A stretch of DNA of 34,932 bases from Parcubacteria group bacterium (lineage in GTDB: Bacteria > Patescibacteriota > Minisyncoccia > Phycocordibacterales > UBA2135), in contig JACQLS010000034.1 of NCBI GenBank assembly GCA_016204005.1, positions 1 through 34,932 on the forward strand, in the 5' to 3' direction. Positions 1-8,267 of this stretch are shown here, piece after piece. The position numbers and the translations under genes are program-made. How positions within the stretch are numbered: position 1 is the stretch's first letter; each line of letters opens with the position of its first letter. The notes beneath the pieces were generated by a model. It saw nothing but the letters and a program-made list of their open reading frames with translations. It searched no databases and was not told the DNA's origin.

Positions 1-639
1 GTATTCAGCTTCCATGCGCTCGGGATTCGTAATCATGTATGGAGACACATACCCCTTATCAAACTCTAAGCCAAGCGCTACTTCCGACTCAACGCCGAAT
101 GACTGCGACTCCTCAACCGTCACAACGCCGTCCTCTCCGACTTTTTCAAATGTTTCCGCGATTTTTTTGCCAATTTCTTCTGATTCGGCAGAGATGGATG
201 CGACGTGCTCGATCTCCGTACGACCCTTAATCGGCGTCGCAATCGCACGAAGTGCCTCGATAACATCTTCTGCCGCGCGTTCAATACCGAAACGAGTCGC
301 CATTGGGTTTAAGCCCATTGCTATTTTCTTGAAACCCTCACTAACCATAGCCTGGAGAAGCACGACAGAGGTCGTTGTCCCATCGCCAGCTACTTCGTTT
401 GTCTTATTTGCGACCTCTTTGGCGATTTCAGCTCCCATATTTTCAAACTTGTCCTTGAGTTCAATTTCTTTCGCGATAGAAACACCGTCATTAGTGACAG
501 TGGGCGCGCCGAAACCCTTATCGAAGATGACGTTTCGCCCACGCGGACCGAGCGTCATTCCGACGGCCTCTGCTACAATATCAATGCCTCGCTTAATCGC
601 TCCTCGAGCCTGCTCCTTAAAAATAACTTGTTTTGCCAT
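1..639 (-). CDS. groEL: Chaperonin GroEL, N-terminal 213 residues (cut by window edge)
   Basis: This is the 5' part of the 60-kDa chaperonin, the ATP-driven protein-folding ring that works in the cytoplasm with GroES. The minus-strand reading starts at ATG 639 and stays open to base 1, so the gene continues outside the window. Visible family signatures are the start [12 protein letters not shown], the [18 protein letters not shown] segment (about residues 27-44) and the ATP-binding motif GDGTTT (about residues 85-90) with its catalytic Asp. No Shine-Dalgarno sequence precedes the ATG. groES lies directly upstream on the same strand, separated by 167 bp holding two strong inverted repeats, so the two genes probably form the usual groESL operon. 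Identity is certain; the length is not visible. Confidence 0.97.
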   Translation of the reverse strand, partial: MAKQVIFKEQARGAIKRGIDIVAEAVGMTLGPRGRNVIFDKGFGAPTVTNDGVSIAKEIELKDKFENMGAEIAKEVANKTNEVAGDGTTTSVVLLQAMVSEGFKKIAMGLNPMATRFGIERAAEDVIEALRAIATPIKGRTEIEHVASISAESEEIGKKIAETFEKVGEDGVVTVEESQSFGVESEVALGLEFDKGYVSPYMITNPERMEAEY

Positions 640-680
640 GATAGATTTTTAATGAGTGATAACGAATATAAAAATCATCA

Positions 681-774
681 CCGAGCACATAGTGTGTGCA
701 AATTGATACCTGTGATAGACTTGCTTTATTTCAAGCTCATCTACCTTATCAATCTACTTACACTATGTGCTCGG
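681..774 (-). repeat. Long inverted repeat in the groES-groEL spacer
   Basis: The arm CCGAGCACATAGTGT at 681-695 is the exact reverse complement of 760-774. Inside it, 702-708 (ATTGATA) pairs with 747-753, so the whole 94-bp stretch can fold as one long interrupted hairpin in the groESL mRNA. It has no T-tract on the minus strand, so it looks more like a processing or stability element than a terminator. Confidence 0.7.
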
Positions 775-814
775 TTAAGTAAATTATACTCGCTTCGCTC
801 CTTAATTTACTTAA
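775..814 (-). repeat. Hairpin overlapping the groES stop codon
   Basis: TTAAGTAAATTA at 775-786 is the exact reverse complement of 803-814, giving a 12-bp stem around a 16-nt loop. The stem includes the groES stop codon (807-809). It lies next to the longer hairpin at 681-774. Confidence 0.6.
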
Positions 815-1115
815 TGATCGCCAAAATATTGGACTCGCTGGTAATGAGGAACTCTTCTCCATCGACTGTTATTTCATCGGGACCATACTTTGAGAAGAGG
901 ACGGTGTTACCCTTCTTGACCGTCATCGGCATAAGCTCGCCGGTGTCGCTTCTTTTCCCTTCTCCAACAGCAACGACTCTCCCGATTTGCGGACGCTCCT
1001 CTTTCGCGGTGTCAGGAATTATGATTCCCGAATCAGTCTGTTTTTCGTCTACAACAGCCTTGATGAGGACCTTGTCCCCTAAGGGGATGATCTCTTTCTG
1101 CTTTTTTGTGCTCAT
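807..1115 (-). CDS. groES: Co-chaperonin GroES
   Basis: GroES is the heptameric lid of the GroEL folding chamber. The 102-residue length is normal for the family (about 95-105). Family signatures are IIPLGDKVLIKAV near the N-terminus, the mobile-loop segment KQTDSGIIIPDTAKE (about residues 25-39), the GRVVAVGEGK turn and the LFSKYGPDEITVDGEEFLI C-terminal half. It is transcribed towards groEL. Upstream, an extended -10 sequence (TGG-TATAGG, minus strand, 1214-1222) is the best promoter candidate, which would leave a leader of about 100 nt. No CIRCE palindrome is visible between 1116 and 1344, so HrcA-type heat-shock control is not supported here. Confidence 0.96.
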   Translation of the reverse strand: MSTKKQKEIIPLGDKVLIKAVVDEKQTDSGIIIPDTAKEERPQIGRVVAVGEGKRSDTGELMPMTVKKGNTVLFSKYGPDEITVDGEEFLITSESNILAIIK

Positions 1116-1315
1116 AGTTTTAATGAAAAAACGTAAAAAAGATAAGGATTAAAAGAATACTGCGTTCTGTAGCCTAGGCACCTCGGGAAAGAAGGCGACG
1201 TGGCCGCTCTGTACCTATACCATAACCCTGTATGAGGGGAAATTGTAACACAAGAAAACAAAAAAAGCTACTGCTCCATCCATCACTCACCAGGACCCCC
1301 TTGGGGAGCCCAGGG

Positions 1316-1344
1316 TTGACTTCACCCCTCTAGTACGCTAGAGT
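1316..1344 (+). promoter_or_regulatory. Promoter of secG with an overlapping palindrome
   Basis: TTGACT (1316-1321) and TAGAGT (1339-1344) are spaced by 17 bp. The -10 box touches the first secG ATG (1345), so transcription should start near 1351, just before a second in-frame ATG at 1354. CTCTAG-TACG-CTAGAG at 1328-1343 is a perfect palindrome over the -10 box and could be an operator. Confidence 0.5.
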
Positions 1345-1581
1345 ATGGATTACATGGAATTGCTTGAATCGACCCTCCCTTGGGTCCAAATCGTACTGTC
1401 GGTGCTCCTCGTTGCGGCCGTGCTACTCCAACAAACTGGAGCAAGTTTAGGCGGGGCTTTTGGCGGTGCTGATCAAGGGGGCTACCATACGAGGCGTGGC
1501 GCGGAACGTGTTTTCTTCTTTGCAACAATTGTCCTGGGTATTCTTTTTGCTGTTACAGCGTTCATTGCCCTCCTTATTTAG
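1345..1581 (+). CDS. secG: Preprotein translocase subunit SecG
   Basis: SecG is the small accessory subunit of the SecYEG protein-export channel. The 78-residue product has the typical plan: a hydrophobic helix (WVQIVLSVLLVAAVLLQ), the conserved QQTGASLGGAFGG stretch, a polar loop and a second helix (FFFATIVLGILFAVTAFIALL). The promoter TTGACT-17-TAGAGT ends at 1344, which would put the transcription start after the first ATG. The real start may therefore be the second ATG at 1354 (Met4, 75 residues) on a leaderless mRNA. The gene is divergent from groES and is followed at 57 bp by the solute-binding protein gene. Confidence 0.93.
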   Translation: MDYMELLESTLPWVQIVLSVLLVAAVLLQQTGASLGGAFGGADQGGYHTRRGAERVFFFATIVLGILFAVTAFIALLI

Positions 1582-1637
1582 GTTCGGCCTTTCCTAGAAC
1601 GTAGTACCTAGGCCCCAGAGCCTTACTTTTTCTTTTT

Positions 1638-3413
1638 GTGATTTCTCCGTTCGACAACACCACAAACGAACCTCAAAAGAACGAGGGTTCCATACCGAAA
1701 ACATCCTGGCTTCGAGAAAAAGCGGAATATGCTATCCGCTCTTTACGATTTGTCCTTCTTTCCCTTGAGGAAAGAGAGCGCCGGGTATTTTTCGGTCTTG
1801 TATCCCTTTTTGTTATTGGCACTCTCGGCGCTCTCTTTACCGTGAATGCTATGTTCCTCGAGACGGTACCCACAGAGGGTGGATCATTTACTGAAGGAGT
1901 TGTGGGAACGCCACGCTTTCTGAACCCCCTCCTTGCAACATCAGACGCAGACCGTGATATAACCGCTCTCGTTTACTCGGGACTCCTCCGCCCCGCTACA
2001 AACGGCACGCTCATTCTTGACCTTGCAAAAGAGTACGCCGTCTCCGCCGATGGGCTTTCTTACACATTCACACTAAAAGACAAACTAGTGTGGCATGACG
2101 GTAAACCGCTTACGGCTGACGATGTCGTGTTTACTATCAAAAGGGTCCAAGACAACTCATTAAAAAGTCCGAAGCACGCAAACTGGGAGGGTATCGAGGT
2201 TACAAAAACAGATACCAGAACCGTTGTCTTCACCCTAAAGCAGCCATATGCTCCGTTTCTCGAAAACACAACACTCGGCATATTACCGAAGCATGTCTGG
2301 GAAAAGGTGACACCCGAGCAATTTGCGTTCTCGCTCTTCAATGTAGACCCTATTGGTTCTGGGCCGTATCGCGTAGAGAAAATAAAACGCGACTCTTCAG
2401 GCATTCCCAAATATTACGACCTTGTTCCCTTCAAACATTTCGCCCTTGGCGCGCCGTTTATTTCAAAAATCCATATCAACTTTTATCCAGATGAGGAGCA
2501 CCTCTTAGAAGCTTTGCGCGGAGGAGCCGTTGAAGCAGTGAGCGCGATACCCACCGTGGAAGCAGCAAAACTCTCTGAAGAAGGATATCGCGTATTGAAC
2601 TTCCTCCTACCTCGCGTCTTTGGAGTCTTTTTCAACCACAATAAAAACGAAATCTTTACTCAGAAGATAGTCCGGCAGGCCCTAGAAACAGCGCTCGATA
2701 GGAAGAAAATAGTGAATAATGTGCTCCATGGCTACGGAACCCCGCTTGAGGGACCACTTCCACCGGGCGCATTAGGATACACAGAGCCCGAGACAGAAAG
2801 CAGTGGGGATGTGGAGGCTGCCATAGCACTGCTTGAAAAGAATGGCTGGGTGCTTGATAAAGAGACCGGCCTCCGAAAACGAAAGGGGCAGGCGTTGGCG
2901 TTTTCACTTGCAACATCAAACGCAGAGGAGCTTCTTCTTACGGCAAAGGCCCTTCAAAACGAATGGAAGGTCCTCGGAGCAGACATAACTATCCAGACGC
3001 TTCCCGTAAATGAGCTCAACCAAAATATTATCAGGCCGCGCGCGTATGACACACTCTTCTTTGGAGAAGTTATCGGACGAGAGTCGGACCCGTTCCCCTT
3101 TTGGCACTCTTCCCAAAGAAATGACCCGGGGTTAAATATTGCGTTGTACACAAATATCACCGTGGACAAGTTGCTTGAGAACGCACGCTCGATATCAGAT
3201 GTTAAGAAACGCGCGGAGTCGTATGTGAAGTTTCAAAAAGAGATCGCCAACGATCTCCCCGCAGTTTTCATTTATTCACCCGATTTCATTTACGTATTAC
3301 CAAAGCGGATTCAAGGAGTAGAGAGAGGCACGATTGCGCTACCGTCGGAGCGTTTCATCGATATTAACAACTGGTTTATAGAAACTAACAGGCAGTGGAC
3401 ATTCTTAAAATAG
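1638..3413 (+). CDS. Membrane-anchored family 5 (peptide/nickel-type) solute-binding protein
   Basis: The product (591 residues, GTG start) resembles the DppA/OppA family of ABC-transporter binding proteins, which capture peptides outside the membrane. Family features are GTPRFLNPLLATSDADRDI (about 90-108), the LVYSGLLR motif, KLVWHDGKPLTADDVVFTIKRV (about 145-166) and the GSGPYRVEKI segment. Instead of a signal peptide with a lipobox Cys, it has about 49 cytoplasmic residues and one helix (about 50-73), so it is probably held by this helix. No permease or ATPase genes are adjacent, so the partner transporter is elsewhere or absent and the substrate is not known. secG is just upstream. Confidence 0.9.
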   Translation: MISPFDNTTNEPQKNEGSIPKTSWLREKAEYAIRSLRFVLLSLEERERRVFFGLVSLFVIGTLGALFTVNAMFLETVPTEGGSFTEGVVGTPRFLNPLLATSDADRDITALVYSGLLRPATNGTLILDLAKEYAVSADGLSYTFTLKDKLVWHDGKPLTADDVVFTIKRVQDNSLKSPKHANWEGIEVTKTDTRTVVFTLKQPYAPFLENTTLGILPKHVWEKVTPEQFAFSLFNVDPIGSGPYRVEKIKRDSSGIPKYYDLVPFKHFALGAPFISKIHINFYPDEEHLLEALRGGAVEAVSAIPTVEAAKLSEEGYRVLNFLLPRVFGVFFNHNKNEIFTQKIVRQALETALDRKKIVNNVLHGYGTPLEGPLPPGALGYTEPETESSGDVEAAIALLEKNGWVLDKETGLRKRKGQALAFSLATSNAEELLLTAKALQNEWKVLGADITIQTLPVNELNQNIIRPRAYDTLFFGEVIGRESDPFPFWHSSQRNDPGLNIALYTNITVDKLLENARSISDVKKRAESYVKFQKEIANDLPAVFIYSPDFIYVLPKRIQGVERGTIALPSERFIDINNWFIETNRQWTFLK

Positions 3414-3516
3414 TCCTCAGTTTATAGTCGATAGTTTAACGATGACGTTCGTTTTCTATTCACTACTCCGCCAGCTCGCGAACTACAAACTACTGACTGC
3501 AGACTAAAAAATAATT
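3414..3516. repeat. Spacer with degenerate AGTTTATAGTC-like words
   Basis: The 103-bp gap before RNase J is made of short related words such as TTTATAGTC, GATAGTTT, ACTACAAACTACTGAC and TGCAGAC. It has no hairpin with a T-tract. It may be a decayed simple repeat; nothing functional is evident. Confidence 0.3.
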
Positions 3517-5487
3517 ATGGAAGAAAAAAAACAAACATCACAAGGAAGACACGCGGGAGACCGCGCACAAAAGAAAGGAAGCGGAGAACGGGGATCACGC
3601 TGGAGGTCGCGCCCAGCGACTGGCCAAGGAGCGGGAGGCGGGCGACGCAAACCATATCATGGAGGTGGCAAGGGTGGAGGACCCCACAAAGCGCATGGTG
3701 GGCGTGGCCGTTCCCAGAGGCAAAGTGGAAATGCCGTGTGGAGAGATGAGCAACAGAAAGGAGGGCATGGAGCGAGGGACCGAAAACCCGCTGGAGAAAT
3801 CATCCCACCCTTGGGGAAAGATTCCATACGCATTATCCCACTCGGTGGAGTTGAGGAGGTTGGCCGCAACATGACCGCGATAGAATACGGAAATGACATC
3901 CTGATCGTTGATTGTGGCATTCAATTTCAAGCAGAAGAGACTCCCGGCATTGACTACATTCTCCCCAACACACGGTATCTCGAAGACCGGAAAGAGAAAA
4001 TCCGAGCGATGATCATAACGCACGGACACTTGGACCACATCGGAGGTATTCCCTATATCATGCCGCGCATCGGGAATCCGCCCATCTATACCCGGCTCTT
4101 GACCCTTCTCATGGTGCAGAAGCGACAGACTGAATTCCCCGAGTTGCCGCCGCTTAATCTGAATGAAATCAAAGGAAACGAAGTCCTCGTCTTTGGGGAA
4201 CTTCGTGTGCGCTTCTTCGCGGTAACACACACCATACCGGACGCCGCCGGCGTTATTATCGAGACTCCGCACGGGGTTATCGTCCACACAGGTGACTTGA
4301 AGCTTGAGCACAAAGAGGGCACGCCCTCTAAAAAAGAGGAGGAGGAATTCGGCATATTCGCAAAAGAGAAAGTGCTTGCCTTGCTTGCCGACTCTACTAA
4401 CGTCGAGAAGTCAGGGTGGTCAATCCCCGAGTCAGTGGTCTTCAAGACAATGGAGGATATCATTAAGAACTCTACGGGCCGCCTCATCATTGGAACATTC
4501 GCCTCTCAAATCGAGCGTATCGCAAGGATTATAGAAATCACAGAAAAATACGGAAAGAAGATCATCATTGACGGGCGAAGCATGAAGCAAAACGTTGAAA
4601 TTGCGATGGAGGCAGGGATCTTAAAACCCCAAAAAGGGACTATCGTCCCCATTGATGCAATGGATGATTATTCTCCCGAGAAAATCATCATCCTTGTTAC
4701 GGGCGCGCAAGGAGACGAGCACGCTGTATTGATGCGTGTTGCAAACAAGGGGCACAAGTATATACGTCTCTCGAAACGCGACACTATTGTCCTCTCCTCT
4801 TCCATAATTCCGGGCAATGAGCTTGCGATCCAGCGGCTTAAGGATAACCTTGCACGCCAAGGGGCAAACATCGTCCACTATCAGGTTTCAGACGTCCACT
4901 CAAGCGGGCACGCGAACCAAAGCGAGCTCGAGTGGATTCACAAACATGTGAAGCCACGGTTCTTCATTCCGATTCATGGATTCCACTACATGCTTACTGT
5001 GCACGGTAAGCTCGCGCAAAGAGTCGGTATGCCTGAAGACCGCGTGATTATTCCAGACAACGGTGCAATCATTGAAATACAAAATGGTGGTGAGAAAATA
5101 GTCCGCCTCAAGGAAATGGCCGCTCGTGGGCTAGTCCTCGTCGATGGATTTTCAATCGGTGACATACAGGAGGTTGTACTCCGCGACCGGCAAATGCTCG
5201 CGCAGGACGGCATGTTCGTCCTCGTCGTGACACTGGACGTCAATACGGGAAAGCTTCGAAAGTCGCCTGACATTATCTCTCGCGGTTTCGTATATCTACG
5301 TGAGTCCCAAGAACTCCTTACGACGGCGCGGACCCTCGTCAAGAAAACAGTTGAGAAAGAAGTCGGCGCAATGCATCCGATAAACTTCGACTATCTCAAG
5401 GGTATCCTTACGGACGAAGTGTCAAAGTACCTCTTCCAAAAGACTAACAAACGACCGATTGTCATCCCTGTTATCCTGGGAATATAG
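3517..5487 (+). CDS. rnj: Ribonuclease J (metallo-beta-lactamase/beta-CASP nuclease)
   Basis: RNase J is the 5'-3' exonuclease and endonuclease of mRNA turnover in bacteria lacking RNase E. The metal-binding motif HGHLDH sits at residues 169-174, and further family marks are the HTIPDAAGVIIETP segment, the TGDLK motif, VTGAQGDEHAVL and the C-terminal VSDVHSSGHANQSEL and PIHGFHYML motifs. At 656 residues it is about 100 longer than usual. The extra length is an N-terminal tail (about residues 1-110) very rich in Gly, Arg, Lys and His, probably disordered and RNA-binding. The MFS gene starts 15 bp downstream on the same strand, so they are probably co-transcribed. Confidence 0.96.
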   Translation: MEEKKQTSQGRHAGDRAQKKGSGERGSRWRSRPATGQGAGGGRRKPYHGGGKGGGPHKAHGGRGRSQRQSGNAVWRDEQQKGGHGARDRKPAGEIIPPLGKDSIRIIPLGGVEEVGRNMTAIEYGNDILIVDCGIQFQAEETPGIDYILPNTRYLEDRKEKIRAMIITHGHLDHIGGIPYIMPRIGNPPIYTRLLTLLMVQKRQTEFPELPPLNLNEIKGNEVLVFGELRVRFFAVTHTIPDAAGVIIETPHGVIVHTGDLKLEHKEGTPSKKEEEEFGIFAKEKVLALLADSTNVEKSGWSIPESVVFKTMEDIIKNSTGRLIIGTFASQIERIARIIEITEKYGKKIIIDGRSMKQNVEIAMEAGILKPQKGTIVPIDAMDDYSPEKIIILVTGAQGDEHAVLMRVANKGHKYIRLSKRDTIVLSSSIIPGNELAIQRLKDNLARQGANIVHYQVSDVHSSGHANQSELEWIHKHVKPRFFIPIHGFHYMLTVHGKLAQRVGMPEDRVIIPDNGAIIEIQNGGEKIVRLKEMAARGLVLVDGFSIGDIQEVVLRDRQMLAQDGMFVLVVTLDVNTGKLRKSPDIISRGFVYLRESQELLTTARTLVKKTVEKEVGAMHPINFDYLKGILTDEVSKYLFQKTNKRPIVIPVILGI

Positions 5488-5502
5488 GAGATATACTAGA
5501 AG

Positions 5503-6708
5503 GTGATGCAACGATTTTTCTCCGCAAAATCTGCCCCGCTCTATCCCCTCTATCTCGCGCTCTTTTTCTTCTCGTTCCAGTTGGGATTGACGCTCTATAT
5601 TACCTCTTCGTTCCTCAAGAACTTCCTGCCGGAAAGCTTTGTCGGCTTTGTTTATATTGCGGCATCGGTTGCCTCGCTTTTTGCATTGCTATACACCCCA
5701 AAAGTACTCCCCACTCTTGGGAACTACCAAACGACTCTTGCCCTCTTGGGGCTCGAGTTTTTTGCGTTGGTGGCAATCGCTCTGTGGCCCGAATCGCCAG
5801 CGGTTATACCGCTCTTCATTATCTACCAAGGGTTTGTTACCATCTCGCTTTTTAACATTGATATCTTTATTGAACGCTACTCCGAGGAGCGTATAACCGG
5901 ATCCCTTCGTGGTATCATGCTCACGGTTCTAAACATCGCGATCCTTTTGGGCCCGCTCGTTGCCGGGCTCATTCTCACTAATGGGGATTTCTGGAAAGTA
6001 TATCTTGTTGCGGCGTTCTTTACGCTCCCTACATGGTGGATTATCGCGCGCCACTTCCGTAATTTTAAAGACCCCGTATACAGTGACATCTCACTATTCG
6101 TCGCCTTAAAGAAGGTGCTGTTTACAAAGCATCCCAAAGACGACATCCGCCATGCTGGCGTTGCAAGTTTCCTCATGAACTTCTTTTACTCATGGATGGT
6201 TATCTACACCCCCTTGTATCTCCATGACTATATCGGGTTTTCGTGGAGTGAGATCGGGGTTATTCTTACGATAATGCTCCTTCCCTTTGTGCTCTTTGAG
6301 ATTCCTGTTGGGCGTTACGCGGATGTAAGATCCGCAGAAAGGAAGGTTATGTTCTTCGGGTTCTTGATCGCCGCATTCTTTACCGGCGCCTTGGCACTGC
6401 TCAAAGAGCCTTCGCTTTTTGTCTGGGCTTTCTTCCTCTTTGGTACTCGTGTTGGGATGAGCTTTATCGAGATCACTTCAGAAAGTTACTTTTTTAAACG
6501 GGTTAAGGCGACAGATACAAGCGTCATAAGCATCTTCCGCGACATGCGCCCAATATCTTCTATTGCAGGCCCACTCTCTGCCTCAATATTGCTCCTCTTT
6601 TTTGATGTGCGCATCCTCTTCTTTGCTCTTGCGGGGATACTTCTCCTCGGCGCACTAAACGCCGCGCTTATGAGAGACGCCCGGGCTCTATCCCCAGTAG
6701 AAAATTAA
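5503..6708 (+). CDS. Major facilitator superfamily permease
   Basis: The 401-residue product is a polytopic membrane protein with about 12 hydrophobic segments arranged in two halves, separated by a charged central loop (about residues 180-215, with RHFRNFKDPVYSD and TKHPKDDI). The short motif GRYADVRSAERK after a helix in the second half matches the loop 8-9 motif of MFS carriers. The substrate cannot be told from sequence. It follows RNase J by 15 bp and is closed by a strong terminator, so it is the last gene of that unit. The superfamily call is firm; a specific function is not. Confidence 0.85.
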   Translation: MMQRFFSAKSAPLYPLYLALFFFSFQLGLTLYITSSFLKNFLPESFVGFVYIAASVASLFALLYTPKVLPTLGNYQTTLALLGLEFFALVAIALWPESPAVIPLFIIYQGFVTISLFNIDIFIERYSEERITGSLRGIMLTVLNIAILLGPLVAGLILTNGDFWKVYLVAAFFTLPTWWIIARHFRNFKDPVYSDISLFVALKKVLFTKHPKDDIRHAGVASFLMNFFYSWMVIYTPLYLHDYIGFSWSEIGVILTIMLLPFVLFEIPVGRYADVRSAERKVMFFGFLIAAFFTGALALLKEPSLFVWAFFLFGTRVGMSFIEITSESYFFKRVKATDTSVISIFRDMRPISSIAGPLSASILLLFFDVRILFFALAGILLLGALNAALMRDARALSPVEN

Positions 6709-6735
6709 AAACACCCCCCATCGGGGGGTGTTTTT
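6707..6735 (+). terminator. Bidirectional intrinsic terminator
   Basis: A perfect 13-bp stem (AAAAACACCCCCC at 6707-6719 with 6723-6735) around a 3-nt loop, with T or A runs on both sides. It serves the plus-strand MFS gene and the convergent minus-strand gene at 6745-7383. Confidence 0.95.
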
Positions 6736-6744
6736 GTTGTTGCA

Positions 6745-7383
6745 TTAGTATTCGATACCCTCTCCGCCTTCACCGCCTGTGGTTGCAGTAAAGGAAGCCA
6801 TGACGCTTTCGCCAGATGCGACAGTAACAGGAACTTCTTTCTTGAAATCAAACTCGCTGTCAGCGTCATCTGCGTGTAGTACTACCTGATACACTTTTCC
6901 GGCCTCAGTGCTGCGTAAAAGCGCGACTGACTGTCCGAAGTGCTTACCAGCATCAAAACGACGTGCTCCCAGGATCCTACCAAGAGCGCCTCCGTCTAAT
7001 TGCTCATGAACAGCGACCCAGCCACTTTGCTCAAGCGATACAAGAGATACGATAACGGTGTTACCTGCGCCTTGGTTTGAGACAACAAGCGCGTTGTTGG
7101 GAGAGACCACGGCCACAATAGGCTTCATAAGCCCCGCTGTTTGTTCCGCGTCACGCGCGTTCTTCAGAATGTCTCCAACCGTGTCACCATTCTGCCCCTC
7201 TCCGCCATTCTCAACTTCTTCCGCGACTTCTCCTCCACGATCAGCAAAAAAATCGCCGAGAAGACCCTTCCCTTCTACACTCCAATACCCACCCACACCT
7301 ACGACAATACCCACAATGAAGGAGATAAAAAGTGCCCCCTTAGAGGTGCGCTTCTCTCCCATGTTGTAATCAATTGGTTCCAT
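6745..7383 (-). CDS. Membrane-anchored protein with a DUF7282-like domain
   Basis: The 212-residue protein has a short charged N-terminus, one helix (about 17-35, ALFISFIVGIVVGVGGYW) and a low-complexity linker rich in Glu and Gly. The C-terminal domain (about 92-200) contains SNQGAGNTVIVSLVSLEQSGWVAVHEQ, then LGARRFDAGKH and VVLHADDADSEFDF. This pattern (V-S-x-Q...GWVAVHE...G.H...LH.D..D) resembles the DUF7282 beta-sandwich of secreted archaeal and bacterial proteins; this is a match by eye. It probably faces the outside. Its start codon lies at the edge of a large inverted repeat (7382-7500), which may control it. Function unknown. Confidence 0.7.
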   Translation of the reverse strand: MEPIDYNMGEKRTSKGALFISFIVGIVVGVGGYWSVEGKGLLGDFFADRGGEVAEEVENGGEGQNGDTVGDILKNARDAEQTAGLMKPIVAVVSPNNALVVSNQGAGNTVIVSLVSLEQSGWVAVHEQLDGGALGRILGARRFDAGKHFGQSVALLRSTEAGKVYQVVLHADDADSEFDFKKEVPVTVASGESVMASFTATTGGEGGEGIEY

Positions 7384-7500
7384 CCCGATAGTGGTAGATC
7401 GCGATCCTCTCGCAATCTATAGCGTTAGAATTTGATAATATTCGTACTTTTATGAGTAACCCCCATGGAGACCGCGCGCGATCGCGACCACTATCGGGAT
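7382..7500. repeat. Large inverted repeat flanking the promoter region of the 6745-7383 gene
   Basis: ATCCCGATAGTGGT at 7382-7395 is the exact reverse complement of 7487-7500. After a 4-nt gap in the left arm, 7400-7406 also pairs with 7480-7486, for 21 paired bases in all. The 73-bp middle holds a TATAGA -10-like sequence reading towards the gene. The left arm overlaps the ATG at 7381-7383. It could be an invertible segment, a MITE-like remnant or an mRNA hairpin that hides the start codon. Confidence 0.65.
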
Positions 7501-7607
7501 TCCATAGTAAATCACAGTATACACACCCCCCGGCAAGCTCCGCAAGAGAAAAAATGATTAGAAAATGAATCCCGTACAGTGCCAAGTCCTCTATGAAATA
7601 TTCATGC

Positions 7608-8234
7608 TCATGCGTCAAATCGCTTAAGCGGGTGCTCTTGTGGACACCCACGCGCCGGGCAGTAGTTGCGTCCGTATTCAATGAGGCGATACGTAAGCTT
7701 CCACCATTCTTTCTTAGGGAAAAGGGCCATTAAGTCTTTCTCTATCTTATTCGGGTCTTTCTCGCTCGAGAGCCCGAAGCGGCGTGCGAGGCGCATCACA
7801 TGCGTATCGACCGCAATCCCCTCTACCTTGCCGAAAGCATTGCCGAGAATGATGTTCGCCGTTTTTCGCGCAACACCCGGGAGCTTCACGAGCTCTTCCA
7901 TTGCGTCAGGAACGCGACCGCCATATTTCTCTTTCACCATCTTCGCAGCGGCAAGAATGTTTTTTGTTTTGTTGCGATAAAATCCAGTTGACCTGATATC
8001 CATCTCAAACTCGCGCGGATTGGCTTTTACATAATCATCGAGTTTTCTGTATTTCTTGAAAAGTTTTTCGGTAACCTCATTCACTTTTTTGTCCGTGCAT
8101 TGTGCGGAAAGCTCTACCGCAACCAAAAGCTCCAAGTTTGAGCGGTACTTAAGGACAATCTTTGGGTTAGCAAACAGTTTTTTAAGCTCCTTAAGGAGTG
8201 CCGCCGCACGCCGCTTTTTCCCCGCATCTTTCAT
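7608..8234 (-). CDS. nth: Endonuclease III (DNA glycosylase/AP lyase), iron-sulphur ligands lost
   Basis: Endonuclease III removes oxidised pyrimidines in base excision repair. The 208-residue protein shows the helix-hairpin-helix LPGVARKTANIIL with the catalytic Lys at about 124, and the catalytic Asp in VDTHVMRLARRFGL at about 143. The N-terminal LSAQCTDKKVN motif is also present. The usual C-terminal 4Fe-4S pattern (C-x6-C-x2-C-x5-C) is broken: only C192 and C197 remain (YCPARGCPQEHP), followed by the stop 11 residues after C197. It therefore probably folds without the cluster. It is a single gene with no tight partner; the next gene upstream ends in its own terminator at 8268-8289. Confidence 0.94.
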   Translation of the reverse strand: MKDAGKKRRAAALLKELKKLFANPKIVLKYRSNLELLVAVELSAQCTDKKVNEVTEKLFKKYRKLDDYVKANPREFEMDIRSTGFYRNKTKNILAAAKMVKEKYGGRVPDAMEELVKLPGVARKTANIILGNAFGKVEGIAVDTHVMRLARRFGLSSEKDPNKIEKDLMALFPKKEWWKLTYRLIEYGRNYCPARGCPQEHPLKRFDA

Positions 8235-8267
8235 CCGAGCATTGTATCACGGCATACAAAAGAAAAA

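Noticed and set aside
1116-1344. A CIRCE operator for HrcA upstream of groES
   Set aside because: No TTAGCACTC-N9-GAGTGCTAA or close variant is present; only an extended -10 box and short GC-rich palindromes are seen.
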